Assembly: GCF_000472865.1 (NCBI RefSeq)
Contig: NZ_AXAP01000004.1
Coordinates: 62,001-126,000, forward strand
From: Bradyrhizobium elkanii WSM2783
GTDB taxonomy: Bacteria; Pseudomonadota; Alphaproteobacteria; Rhizobiales; Xanthobacteraceae
Length of the DNA stretch: 64,000 nt
Direction of reading: 5' to 3'
Under the pieces are notes generated by a model. That model had not been told where the DNA came from, did no database searches, and worked only from the letters and a program-made list of their open reading frames with translations. Position 1 is the stretch's first letter; each line of letters opens with the position of its first letter. The translations under genes were made by a program, and so were the position numbers. Positions 9,601-17,461 of this stretch are shown here, one piece after another.

Positions 9601-9731
9601 TGTTCACCTCGGGCTACACCGAGAATGCCATCATCCATCACGGCCGGCTCGACGAAGGCGTGCTGTTGCTGGCGAAGCCCTATCGCAAGTCGGACATGGC
9701 CATCATGATCCGCAAGGCGCTGGCTGGATAG
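6603..9731 (+). CDS. hybrid sensor histidine kinase (Cache-HAMP-PAS-PAS-HisKA-HATPase-REC)
   Basis: A 1042-residue membrane hybrid kinase. An N-terminal transmembrane helix (residues about 5-25) precedes a periplasmic Cache-type sensor domain (about 30-310). A second helix near 320-340 is followed by HAMP (about 345-395). PAS domains lie at about 420-540 and 545-665. The phosphoacceptor is H685 in GGIAHDFNN. The ATP-binding domain carries N box NLALNARDAMPDGG, G1 DTGTGIP and G2 GKGTGLGLSM. A C-terminal receiver has D975 in LLFTDVIMPG. The kinase should relay phosphate internally and perhaps to the convergent FixJ-type regulator next door (inference). The signal is unknown. No flagellar or chemotaxis domain is present despite the motility neighbours. 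Confidence 0.93.
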   Translation: MTLTTRLAIAMIALVAITVGAVAWLSHRSLEQEIVPRVLDRIEAHSRFVAGDLATYTDSARADIVIFRDFAAVIGMMRARLNDGTDPVDHVGEAVWRERLEGRLAAQLAIKPAYAQLRYIGVADGGHEIVRVDRSGPHGAVRAVPEAELQRAGDAPYVRDTLALGVGGIYVSPVELDKDAGAAQPAPILRVATPVPATDGKPFGIILIEIDMRSELDRARNSVRQGETAYVVDGRGNYLVHPDRTREFGGQTGSGADWRRDFPYLASAQGTTQGFSRMVEGAGGRPNGVALAPALLVDNQWIAVIETVPNAVFMAPAATIRNSSIVVGLLAVLAAAGLAILIARSLMRPIRQLTAAVESVAQKGTDAIPVDAPGETGVLARAFVRVISEVNAKTVALEREVVEHLRTEAARDRLAGRERLFSAAVESANDAVITESLDGTVTGWNPAAERLFGYTATEAVGRHISLIVPPERAAETDDVLRRIGWGETIANNETVRLRKDGTLVEVALSISPIKSASGAIIGICKTARDMTESRKAQENLLESEQLARGIINSALDAFVQIDQKGIIRYWNPQAESLFGWPRDEALGKNVFELLGRPDGPLKAALGAFLHSGGVQLQQPRREVQARRRDGTEFTAELSIAALKTRDGFVFNGFVRDLTDKIAAEERMRQAEKMEAVGQLTGGIAHDFNNILTVITGTIEILADAVKTEPQLAAITKMIDEAAARGAELTQHLLAFARKQPLDPREIDVNLLIVETTKLLQRTLGEHVEIESIFEDETCLAIVDPNQLVTAILNLALNARDAMPDGGKLVLETGTLFLDETYARLQGDVRPGRYAMIAVSDTGTGIPSDIIDKVFNPFFTSKGPGKGTGLGLSMVYGFIKQSAGHIKIYSEEGHGTTVKMYLPPATSATAMIEPTLTAKLQGGNETILVVEDDKLVRDYVLTQLHSLGYVTLDAANAADALAITRAGKPFDLLFTDVIMPGMNGRQLAEEIHKLKPDVKVLFTSGYTENAIIHHGRLDEGVLLLAKPYRKSDMAIMIRKALAG

Positions 9732-9784
9732 CGACGCAATCGATTGCATCAGACGTCGCAATTAGCCCGCGCAAAAAAGACGAT

Positions 9785-9811
9785 GTCGTCCCGGCCTTGA
9801 GCCGGGACGAC
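9785..9811. terminator. hairpin terminator between convergent kinase and regulator genes
   Basis: A perfect 11-bp stem, GTCGTCCCGGC/GCCGGGACGAC, has a 5-base loop. On the minus strand the stem is followed after four bases by a T-run (the A-run at 9774-9779 on the plus strand), so it should terminate the leftward regulator transcript and may also block the rightward one. Confidence 0.7.
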
Positions 9812-9813
9812 GG

Positions 9814-10461
9814 CTAGGCCGAGCGCTGCTGTTGCTGCTGCGCGGTCATGACGATGCGCACGAGGTCGGCGGCGTTCCTGGCGCCGAGCTTCTTCATGAT
9901 GTTGGCGCGGTGATCCTCGATCGTGCGCGGGCTGATGCCGAGGTGACGTCCCGCTTCCTTGTTGGAAGCGCCCGCCGTGAATTGTTCCAGCACCTCGCGC
10001 TCACGCCGCGTCAATGGCTCGCGTCCCGGGAAATGCAGCGTCGCTATCTGCGATGCGGAACTGTCGGCCTGGCGCCGCGTATAGGCGCCGATCGCCTCGT
10101 CGAGGCGAGCGACGATCTCGCTGCCACGGAACGGCTTCTCGATGAAGTCGAGCGCGCCGTTCTTGATGGCGCTGACGGCCATCGCGATGTCGCCCTGTCC
10201 CGAGATCATGAAGATCGGCGCCGGATACTCCTCGCCGTGCAGTTCCTTGAGAATGTCGAGGCCGGATTTGCCGGGGATGTGGACGTCGAGCAGGATGCAG
10301 GCCGGCGTCCTGGTTCGCGCCACCGACAGCAGCGCGGCGCCGTCGGCAAAACAGATCACCTGATAGCCGGCTGCGGACAGCACCATCGAAAGCGTGTCGC
10401 GGACGGCGGGATCGTCATCGACTACGAAAATCTCCCCGCGGGAGGGGGCACTCTCAGCCAT
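9814..10461 (-). CDS. FixJ/NarL-type response regulator
   Basis: A 215-residue two-domain regulator. The receiver (about 9-125) has the acidic pocket D15-D17, phosphoacceptor D59 in ILLDVHIPG and lysine in the EKPF motif, as in FixJ. The LuxR-type helix-turn-helix (about 145-205) contains LTRREREVLEQFTAGASNKE. A tract of glutamines lies at the very C-terminus. Close convergence with the hybrid kinase gene suggests partnership, though hybrid kinases may use other outputs. FixJ-type regulators often control microaerobic or stress genes; the target is unknown here. Confidence 0.92.
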   Translation of the reverse strand: MAESAPSRGEIFVVDDDPAVRDTLSMVLSAAGYQVICFADGAALLSVARTRTPACILLDVHIPGKSGLDILKELHGEEYPAPIFMISGQGDIAMAVSAIKNGALDFIEKPFRGSEIVARLDEAIGAYTRRQADSSASQIATLHFPGREPLTRREREVLEQFTAGASNKEAGRHLGISPRTIEDHRANIMKKLGARNAADLVRIVMTAQQQQQRSA

Positions 10462-10611
10462 AGGTCATTCCGTCCCTACTGGTGAAACCGGCAACCGAAA
10501 CAATGGCTCCGACTGACATCGCATCGCATTGGCCCGTATTTGTACGGGACGACGGCTTAACGCACAAGTAGCACCGCGGTCCCTAAAGATAGGCTCCCGT
10601 GGAGAATGCGC

Positions 10612-10923
10612 ATGCAGAAAGCTGCAGGAAACAATATCGCCGCCAAGGCCGTCGATGGAAACGACGCCTATGAATCGATCGTCTCGGACCTGATGTGCCT
10701 GATCGGGCAGGTGCAGGCGAGCCTGTCGCGGATCGAGAACGCAATCGTCTGCGAGACCTCGCTTGCTTCCGTGGAAGCCGCCGACGCCGACATTTTCGTG
10801 CTTGATGACGTCACGCCCCGCTATGCCGTAGCGGGAGCGGCGCTGAAGGCATGCGACGCCGGCCTCGGCGCGGCCCTCGAGTTCCTGCTCGAGGCGAAGG
10901 CAATGGAGCACCAGCTAAACTAG
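10612..10923 (+). CDS. conserved small hypothetical protein
   Basis: A 103-residue soluble, mainly helical, acidic protein with no recognised domain. The start at 10612 (MQKAAG) is favoured over an ATG two codons earlier because GGAG lies 7 bases before it. It is transcribed away from the FixJ-type regulator, leaving a 150-bp divergent region for promoters of both. Its TAG stop is the first triplet of a family B repeat. Regular codon use like its neighbours suggests a real gene; function unknown. Confidence 0.6.
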   Translation: MQKAAGNNIAAKAVDGNDAYESIVSDLMCLIGQVQASLSRIENAIVCETSLASVEAADADIFVLDDVTPRYAVAGAALKACDAGLGAALEFLLEAKAMEHQLN

Positions 10924-11027
10924 AGCATGATCCGAAAAAGTGGAAACCGGTTTTCCGAAAAAGATCATGCTCAAACAAAGAGCTAAAGCTGGATGACGAT
11001 TCGAGGAAAAGTTATCGCGCTTTAGCC
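10921..11027. repeat. palindromic repeat family B between convergent genes
   Basis: The copy reads TAGAGCATGATCCG...GATCATGCTCAAAC, followed by AGCTAAAGC...GCGCTTTAG. It supplies the TAG stop of the small gene on its left and contains the TAA stop of the leftward PilZ-like gene at 11022-11024. Both convergent genes therefore end inside one element. Confidence 0.85.
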
Positions 11028-11351
11028 GGCCGTCTTGGGGCTTTCAGTTCCCGACGCCGCGGCGAGGCGCTTTCTCACAGGCTTGCCCCGGATGAACTGG
11101 ATGTCGATCTCGGTGCCGTTGACGCGGACCAGTTCGCAGCGGCGGTAGGCAAGCCCGGTCGAGGACAGCAGCAGGAAGAATTCCTTAAGGTTGAGGCCCT
11201 GGATGGAGCCTTCGACGTTCAGGGCCGCGTCGTTCTCGGAGATGGCGTTGAGCACGCAATTGCGCCGCCAGGTTCCATCGATGGCCATGATGCACACCTC
11301 ATAGCCGCGACTGAATGTCACCCGCTCCGCTGCCCTGCTGGTCTCCTTCAT
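11022..11351 (-). CDS. PilZ-like domain protein
   Basis: A 109-residue single-domain protein with a PilZ-like beta-barrel pattern. The arginine region RRNCVLNAISENDAAL sits where PilZ domains carry RxxxR and (D/N)xSxxG. The second motif is degenerate, so c-di-GMP binding is uncertain. It starts 2 bp after the CheR stop and is last in the CheY-CheR-PilZ operon. A role in coupling the chemotaxis-like methyltransferase to motility or surface behaviour is inference. Confidence 0.7.
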   Translation of the reverse strand: MKETSRAAERVTFSRGYEVCIMAIDGTWRRNCVLNAISENDAALNVEGSIQGLNLKEFFLLLSSTGLAYRRCELVRVNGTEIDIQFIRGKPVRKRLAAASGTESPKTAG

Positions 11352-11353
11352 CG

Positions 11354-12229
11354 TCAGCGTCCTCCGATCGCGGCCATCCTGGGCATTGCGGCAGCCGCCA
11401 TCGGGGCGACCGCGGGACGGGTGCCGGTCGGCCGATAGAGGCCGCGCTTTTCAGGACAGGGTTTGAAGACGTCGGTCAGGCCGACGACGGTTTCGGCCGC
11501 GCCGAGCACCAGGAAGCCATCTCCTTCGAGCGACCTGGTGAGGCGGTTGAAGATGTTGATCTTGGTGTCCTGGTCGAAATAGATCAGGACGTTGCGGCAG
11601 AAGATGACGTCGAAAGTGCCGAGCTGCGCGAAGTCATGCAGCAGGTTGAGCTGCCGGTGCTGCACCATCGCGCGGATGTCGGCGTTGACCTGCCAGAGCT
11701 CGCCGTTCTGCTTGAAATACTTCACCAGCAATTGGATCGGCAGGCCACGCTGCACCTCGAACTGGCTGTAGATTCCGGCCTTGGATTTCTCCAGCACATC
11801 CTGCGACAGATCGGTCGCGAGGATCTCGGTGCGCCAGCCAGCAAGCTGCGCGCTCATCTCCTTCAGGCACATCGCGAGCGAATAGGGCTCCTGCCCGGTC
11901 GAGCCGGCGGCGCACCAGATCCGGATCGTCCTGCGGCCCGCCCGCGCCTTCAACAGCTCCGGGATGATCGTATCGCGGAAATGATCGAACGGCGCCTTGT
12001 CGCGGAAGAAGAAGGTCTCGTTGGTGGTCATGGCCTCGACCACCTGCGCGATGTGGCGAGCCGATCCGCCCTTCATCTTCTGCACGAGATCGTCGATGCC
12101 GGAGAGGCCGCATTTGCGCGACAGCGGCAGCAGGCGGCTTTCGATCAGATATTGCTTGTCCGCGAACAGATCGAGACCGGAATGGTCCTTGAGCAATTTG
12201 CGCAGATACTCGTAGTCGGAAGCGTTCAC
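11354..12229 (-). CDS. cheR: CheR-family protein-glutamate methyltransferase
   Basis: A 291-residue SAM-dependent methyltransferase that methylates glutamates of chemoreceptors. The N-terminal helical domain (about 1-75) leads into the NETFFFRD motif. The SAM-binding segment IRIWCAAGSTGQEPYSLAM is typical of CheR, followed by LATDLSQDVLEKS and FDVIFCRNVLIYFD. A low-complexity Ala/Met-rich tail ends the protein. It follows a CheY-like gene (33-bp gap) and precedes a PilZ-like gene (2-bp gap). No CheA, CheB, CheW or receptor gene is in this window, so it must work with components encoded elsewhere. Confidence 0.93.
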   Translation of the reverse strand: MNASDYEYLRKLLKDHSGLDLFADKQYLIESRLLPLSRKCGLSGIDDLVQKMKGGSARHIAQVVEAMTTNETFFFRDKAPFDHFRDTIIPELLKARAGRRTIRIWCAAGSTGQEPYSLAMCLKEMSAQLAGWRTEILATDLSQDVLEKSKAGIYSQFEVQRGLPIQLLVKYFKQNGELWQVNADIRAMVQHRQLNLLHDFAQLGTFDVIFCRNVLIYFDQDTKINIFNRLTRSLEGDGFLVLGAAETVVGLTDVFKPCPEKRGLYRPTGTRPAVAPMAAAAMPRMAAIGGR

Positions 12230-12262
12230 GATGGCCTCTTAGCGCAAGGGATTTTCGAATGA

Positions 12263-12673
<411 letters not shown>

Positions 12674-12890
12674 CTGAATTCGCCTCTCGATTGTTCTTGT
12701 AGATGCTGATCAATCGATAGGCCTTGGCGGCTCACAACCACTTAATTTTACCGTCCGTGCGAATACGGATGGCATGTTGATACCGTGCGGCAGGGAACCG
12801 CCGGAGGCGCGTCATCGACGGCTTCGCGCGCCCAGACACGAAGACAATGAATTCGCTGGAGTTTTCGCGTGTGAGGCGGAGCCGGCAGGC

Positions 12891-13271
12891 TCAGGCCGCG
12901 GCGCGCTGCTGCTCGCGCTGCATTAGCTTGCGGATTTCCTTGAGCGCCTTGTAAAGCGCGCCATCCGCGACATGACGGTTAACCAGATCGAGCGCCTCGC
13001 GCGTGCTGGCATCGGCCTCCCGCAGCTCCTTGACGAAGCCCAGATAGGCGGTCCGATAACGCTGGACCTCGTTCTTCAGATACATGGTCTGGACGCAGTG
13101 ATAGAGCCGCCTCGCCGGGGTGTTGGCGGTCTCCGCGGTCACGGTGTCACGTTCGCGCAGGATTGGCGCTTCGCCGTCGATCAGGAAGGACGTGCGGGTG
13201 CCGGAATTGATCAGCACGGTCTCGCCGATGACGATCCGTTCAAACGGCTTCAGCTCGACGCGTAACGGCAT
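12891..13271 (-). CDS. flbT: FlbT, flagellin mRNA regulator
   Basis: A 126-residue protein matching FlbT, which in Caulobacter and rhizobia binds the 5' leader of flagellin mRNA and controls its translation or decay. The recognisable start is MPLRVELKPFERIVIGE, and the body ends in a basic helix. The ATG at 13271 is preceded by AAGGAGA and is far better supported than the longer in-frame opening from 13562. It lies 170 bp downstream of the flagellin gene on the same strand, behind a strong hairpin. Its usual partner FlaF is not present in the window. Confidence 0.9.
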   Translation of the reverse strand: MPLRVELKPFERIVIGETVLINSGTRTSFLIDGEAPILRERDTVTAETANTPARRLYHCVQTMYLKNEVQRYRTAYLGFVKELREADASTREALDLVNRHVADGALYKALKEIRKLMQREQQRAAA

Positions 13272-13388
13272 GATCGTCTCCTTTTCTAGGCAACGGCGCG
13301 GGGGCTTGCTCGCCCTCAATCTTCGAAATCTTCGTCGCGCAAACCGGCAGCAGGTGCGACGCCATCCGGTCTCGCAATTCGTCAGTCC

Positions 13389-13418
13389 GGAAGCGGCGGA
13401 GTTGCCTCCGCCGCTTCC
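13389..13418 (-). terminator. hairpin after the flagellin gene
   Basis: A perfect 12-bp stem, GGAAGCGGCGGA/TCCGCCGCTTCC, with a 6-base loop begins 23 bp after the flagellin stop. There is no U-run, so it may stabilise the flagellin 3' end, reduce read-through into flbT, or both. Confidence 0.6.
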
Positions 13419-13440
13419 GTGTTCGGTTTTGTCGCAGGGC

Positions 13441-15021
13441 TCAGCGGAGGAGCTGGAGCACGCTCTGCTGGCTCTGGTTGGCGAGCGCCAGCGCGGACAC
13501 CGCGATCGACTGGCGGGTCGACAGCGCCTGGCTGTTGGCCGCTTCCTCGTTGGTGTCGGCAAGCGTCAGGTTGGACGAGCCGGTCTGCAGCACGTTGATC
13601 AGGTTCTTGGAGAAGTCCTGACGGATCTGCACGATCGACAGGTTCGAACCGAAGGCCGACGCCTGCGAACGCAGCGTGCTCGAGGCATTGTTCAGCGAAG
13701 TGAGAACCGTCTGGGTGGTGTCGTTGTCGATGAAGTCGGTCCCGGCAGTCAACGACGACAGGCCGAGGCCGGCCGGATCGTCGGTCACGCCGTTGATCGT
13801 CAGCGTCGACTTGCCGGTTTCGTTGAACACCAGCTTGAGCTGATCGCCGTTCAGCAGATTGATGCCGTTGAAGGACGCATCCTGCGCGGTCGTCTTGATC
13901 TGATCGATCACCGTATTGTACTGGCGGACCAGATCGGCGCGGGTGTTCTGCGCGTTGACGTCCTTGACAGGCGCGGTCGTGGTGAGAGCTCCGAGCAGAG
14001 TGCCGGCACCCGTGGCGCTGCCGGTGAGCTTGCCGGTCAGATCGATCGACGCATCGTCGTTCGCGGTCGTGATGGTCAGCTTGCCATCGCTGGAAAGCGA
14101 CGCCGACAGGTTGCTGTCTGCGAGCTTCTTGTTCAGATCGTCAAGGGTGTTCACCGCACCGGCGCCGGTTCCGATGGTGATGGTCTGAGCCGCCTTGGTG
14201 CCGATCGCAGCGATATTGAGGACCTGGCCATCGGTGGCATCGGCCGGCCTCGTCGTACCTGCCGAGAGGCCGAGCTTGGCGAGGACGGTGCTGGACCCAC
14301 CAAGGGTGATGTTGTTGGACTTGTCAGTGGCGGCGTTGTTGATGGTCAGTTGGTTCGTGGCGATCGACGTGGTGCCACCAGTGATACCGTTGATTGCGGC
14401 AGTAACATCCGCCACGGTCGTGTCGGTGCTGCCTGCGCCCCACGTCAGGTTGATCGTGACGTTGCCGTTGGCGTCCGTGCTCGAGGCGGCGGTGGCGCTG
14501 GTGCCGCCCGTCGCAAACGTGATCGTCTTGCCGTTGATCGTGAACGAGTCACCGTTGGCAAATCCAGCCGCGGTGGTGGTTGTAGCGGCGGTGAGGCCAC
14601 CACCAACCGCAGTGCCCGTCACAGTCGCGGCCGTATCGCCATCGCCGAGCAGGTTCGTGGCGGTCGCGCCGGTGATGGCCGCCGACGTGGCAGTCGACTT
14701 GGACGAATAGCCCGAGGTCGCCTGCAGCGCCTGGTTGGCGATCGACTTGGCGCTGTCGACGAGCTTCTGCAACGAGGTGATGCCGGTGTTGGCTGCCTGC
14801 AGCACCTGCACGCCATTGCCGATGCCATCGAGCAGGTTGTTGATGTCGCTTGCGCGGTTGTCGAGCGAGGCAGCGGTGAAATAGTTGGTGGGGTTGTCGA
14901 GGGCCGAGTTGACCTTCTTGCCGGTCGAAAGGTGGCTCTGCGTGGTGGCGAGCAGATCAGCGGTCGACTGCAGCGAGAGCAGGTTCTGGCGAACCGAAGC
15001 CGAGAGAATAATGCCGGACAT
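13441..15021 (-). CDS. fliC: flagellin
   Basis: A 526-residue flagellin, the filament subunit exported by the flagellar type III system. The conserved N-terminal D0/D1 region (about 1-140) includes LLSLQSTADLLATTQSHLSTGKKVNSA. The conserved C-terminal D1/D0 region (about 430-526) ends in SQQSVLQLLR, the normal flagellin end. The middle is rich in Thr, Ala and Gly, as in surface-exposed variable domains. There is no signal peptide, as expected. AGAAGGG precedes the ATG by about 9 bases. Only one flagellin gene is visible, with flbT downstream; basal-body genes are elsewhere. Confidence 0.95.
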   Translation of the reverse strand: MSGIILSASVRQNLLSLQSTADLLATTQSHLSTGKKVNSALDNPTNYFTAASLDNRASDINNLLDGIGNGVQVLQAANTGITSLQKLVDSAKSIANQALQATSGYSSKSTATSAAITGATATNLLGDGDTAATVTGTAVGGGLTAATTTTAAGFANGDSFTINGKTITFATGGTSATAASSTDANGNVTINLTWGAGSTDTTVADVTAAINGITGGTTSIATNQLTINNAATDKSNNITLGGSSTVLAKLGLSAGTTRPADATDGQVLNIAAIGTKAAQTITIGTGAGAVNTLDDLNKKLADSNLSASLSSDGKLTITTANDDASIDLTGKLTGSATGAGTLLGALTTTAPVKDVNAQNTRADLVRQYNTVIDQIKTTAQDASFNGINLLNGDQLKLVFNETGKSTLTINGVTDDPAGLGLSSLTAGTDFIDNDTTQTVLTSLNNASSTLRSQASAFGSNLSIVQIRQDFSKNLINVLQTGSSNLTLADTNEEAANSQALSTRQSIAVSALALANQSQQSVLQLLR

Positions 15022-15130
15022 AGTTTGATACCCTTCTGGATGAACACACGATTGACGCAGCCGCCGGAAACTTCACTCCGGCGACCGTGCCACACTGTTC
15101 CGGCGGCGCTACCCGTTCGTTAAATCGCTC

Positions 15131-15190
15131 CTCAGTACAAATACCCAGAAACTCCGCGCGCGGACGCATTTCTCAGTAGTTCTACTGAGA
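15131..15190. promoter_or_regulatory. paired CTCAGTA palindromes upstream of flagellin
   Basis: TCTCAGTAG-TT-CTACTGAGA at 15171-15190 has perfect 9-bp arms. A degenerate copy, CTCAGTA-CAAA-TACCCAG, lies at 15131-15148, about 41 bp away (near four helical turns). The same motif recurs at 18740 and 18844. The pair lies 110-170 bp ahead of the flagellin start in the 607-bp divergent region (15022-15628) shared with a Crp-type gene. Short overlapping reading frames in that region look spurious. Confidence 0.55.
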
Positions 15191-15628
15191 TGATCGCAAG
15201 TGTGAACGCGCAGATCGAAACAGCAGCACGCATGATGGATTGCGATCGCGGATCGCACAGCAGCAACTCTCGTCGTCGACAGACAAAGCGAGCGTGATGG
15301 ATTTGGAATGTTTCGTGCTCGTCTCGTCGGAGAAGACAGCCACGTTGCGCGAACAAGTTCCTTTCGATCGTGCGTGGTATTTCGCATACACACAGGGCCG
15401 CCATTCGCACAGCCGTTTCGCCGTTGATCGCTTGTCCCACCTCGCACGAATCAGCGCGCGATTTTTGGTTCGGTCGCAAACGAAAACGTCTATCTGCCCG
15501 GTAAGGTGTATAGCCACGCGCGTGTAGCTCTTGTGCAATCGTGAGGGAAAGCTATTCTTCGCGCTATCCGACATGCCATGAGTAGGTGACGCGAGACGGT
15601 GAGCTCCCGCCTTTCGGCAGGAGAGGGA

Positions 15629-16336
15629 ATGTCTGGATCATCGCGTCCGTCCAATCATCTGTTGCAGACTCTGCCAGCGGCGGAAATCGAGTTGCTGCGG
15701 CCGCATCTCGCAATCGTCGAGCTGACGAAAGACGCCGTGCTGTTCGAGGCCGGTGCGCCGATCGGCGATGTCTATCTGCCGCATAGCGGTGTGGTTTCAC
15801 TGATCGTCGGCTTCACGGAAGGTGAAACCGTCGAAGTCGCCAAGATTGGACGCGACAGCATTGTCGGCGGCACTGCCGTGCTCCATGACGGACCATCGCT
15901 GGCGGATGCCGTCGTCATCATACCAGGCATCGCCTCGGTTCTCGCAACCGATCGCCTGCGCGCCGCGATGGAGGCGAGCGGCACTCTGCGGCAAGTTCTG
16001 GTCAGGCACCAGCAGGCGCTGTCCGTGCAGGCCCAGCAAGCCGCGACATGTCATGCATCTCACACGGTCGAATCCCGGCTGTCACGCTGGCTGCTGCACG
16101 CGCGAGAGTTGTGCGGCGGAGAACCACTCCCGTTGACGCAGGAATGTCTGTCGCAGTTGCTCGGCGTCCGGCGCAATGCCATTTCGATCGTGGCACACGC
16201 ATTCCAGGAGGCTGGGCTGATCCGCTACAGCCGCGGGAATATCGAAATCATCGATCTCGAAGGTCTGCAGAAAACCGCCTGTGAGTGCTACGCCGTGGTG
16301 AGGACGCAATGCGGTCGACTGCTCAAGACGGAATGA
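15629..16336 (+). CDS. Crp/Fnr-family transcriptional regulator
   Basis: A 235-residue regulator. The cyclic-nucleotide-binding-type beta barrel spans about 15-130, without an obvious Fnr cysteine cluster or cAMP phosphate cassette. A long dimerisation helix is followed by a Crp-type winged helix (about 155-225), with recognition helix region LSQLLGVRRNAISIVAHAF. The start at 15629 has GGAGAGG in front; the earlier in-frame opening at 15599 lacks this. It is a paralogue of the next gene and is divergent from the flagellin gene. Ligand and targets are unknown. Confidence 0.88.
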   Translation: MSGSSRPSNHLLQTLPAAEIELLRPHLAIVELTKDAVLFEAGAPIGDVYLPHSGVVSLIVGFTEGETVEVAKIGRDSIVGGTAVLHDGPSLADAVVIIPGIASVLATDRLRAAMEASGTLRQVLVRHQQALSVQAQQAATCHASHTVESRLSRWLLHARELCGGEPLPLTQECLSQLLGVRRNAISIVAHAFQEAGLIRYSRGNIEIIDLEGLQKTACECYAVVRTQCGRLLKTE

Positions 16337-16341
16337 GAAGC

Positions 16342-16450
16342 CTCTGGAGCACTTTCGGTTCTGATGGAATCAGAACCGAAGCTCCAGATTCTTGTTCTGA
16401 CGCGTTTTCTTCACGCGAACCGGTCTCCGCTTCGCTCGAAAACGCTCTAA
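16342..16450. repeat. palindromic repeat family A
   Basis: TTTCGGTTCTGAT-GG-AATCAGAACCGAAGC is followed by the shared tail GACGCGTTTTCTTCACGCG and CGCTTCGCTCGAAAACGCTCTA. It separates the two tandem Crp-type genes. Confidence 0.85.
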
Positions 16451-16604
16451 GCAGCGGAACCTGCGTCGCTGAGGCCACAGTCGCCGACGAGTATCAAACG
16501 ACATCAGTCAAATGGACAGGTTTTCCTTGCCCGCGATGCGCGGCAAGGCCATCTTGCAACTCGGTCAGCGTGTGTCAGCTGCCAGGCCGAGATACGCTCT
16601 AGCA

Positions 16605-17345
16605 ATGAGGCAGGAGACTGCTTTGGATTCGGTTCCTCGTTCGCTGAACGGATTCTTGTCCGCGCTGTCGGCATCCGATTTCGAACTGATCCGCCCCCAT
16701 CTGCGCACAGTCGATCTCATCCAGGACATGGTCCTGGTCGAGGTCGATGAAGTGCTCAAGCGAGCCTACCTGCCGCAGAGGGGTGCGATTTCCCTGGTCG
16801 TGAAGCTCGCGCGCGGCGAGCACGTGCAGATCGCCTTGGTCGGGCGCGACAGCATCTTCGGCGCGTTCGCCGCGCTGGGGGACGCGACCGCGCTGAACTG
16901 CGCGGTGGTGGTGGTGCCCGGCATCGCTTCGACCATCGAGCTCGAGCAGCTTCGCCTCGCCGCCGACCGCAGCGCGACGTTGCGCTACGCGCTGGCGCGG
17001 CACGGGCTTGCGGTCGATGCGCAGGTCCAGCAGACCGCCGGCTGCAACGCTTCGCATCCCGTGGAATCGCGGCTCGCACGATGCCTCCTGCACACCCGCG
17101 ACCTGTCCGGAAGCGACAAGATCGTGCTGACGCAGGAAGCGATGGCGCAGATGATCGGCGCGCGCCGCAACAGCGTCTCGCTGGTGGCGCACACGCTTCA
17201 GCAGGCGGATTTCATCCACTACAGCCGAGGCCATATCGAGATCACCAATCTCGACGGCCTGATGAAGACCTCTTGCGAATGCTACGCGACGGTGAAAGCC
17301 CAATACACCCGCCTGATTCAGGGGTACGAATCGGTTACGCCATAA
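16605..17345 (+). CDS. Crp/Fnr-family transcriptional regulator (second of tandem pair)
   Basis: A 246-residue protein of the same architecture as the upstream Crp-type regulator. Shared segments include the CNMP-type barrel with ALVGRDSIFGAFAAL, the VVVPGIAS loop, the NASHPVESRLARCLLHTRDL hinge and the helix-turn-helix MAQMIGARRNSVSLVAHTL. The pair looks like a tandem duplication that has diverged. Start choice is uncertain: ATG at 16605 has no clear ribosome site, while TTG at 16623 has AGGAG at good spacing. An in-frame opening from 16512 adds 31 residues that do not match the paralogue. Confidence 0.87.
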   Translation: MRQETALDSVPRSLNGFLSALSASDFELIRPHLRTVDLIQDMVLVEVDEVLKRAYLPQRGAISLVVKLARGEHVQIALVGRDSIFGAFAALGDATALNCAVVVVPGIASTIELEQLRLAADRSATLRYALARHGLAVDAQVQQTAGCNASHPVESRLARCLLHTRDLSGSDKIVLTQEAMAQMIGARRNSVSLVAHTLQQADFIHYSRGHIEITNLDGLMKTSCECYATVKAQYTRLIQGYESVTP

Positions 17346-17461
17346 GCGCGACCGCGCGCTCGCTTCCCGCGTGGAAACCCGGCCGTACCTCTACGGCTCT
17401 CAATTTTCACGGACGGCTAAGCTTAACCCGCGATAATCGGAGTGCACACGGGAGAGCTGAC

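Noticed and set aside
13120..15123. Rightward reading frame of 667 codons opposite flagellin
   Set aside because: It mirrors the flagellin gene on the other strand; repetitive Arg/Gly/Val content and no domain.
15022..15130. TGGCACG upstream of flagellin as a sigma-54 promoter
   Set aside because: The -24 like element is present on the minus strand, but the -12 GC is not at the required distance.
15109..15574. Overlapping leftward reading frames between flagellin and the Crp-type gene
   Set aside because: Three frames overlap in the same stretch, with Arg/Cys/Ser-rich composition, no ribosome site and no family match; the region carries the palindromic sites.
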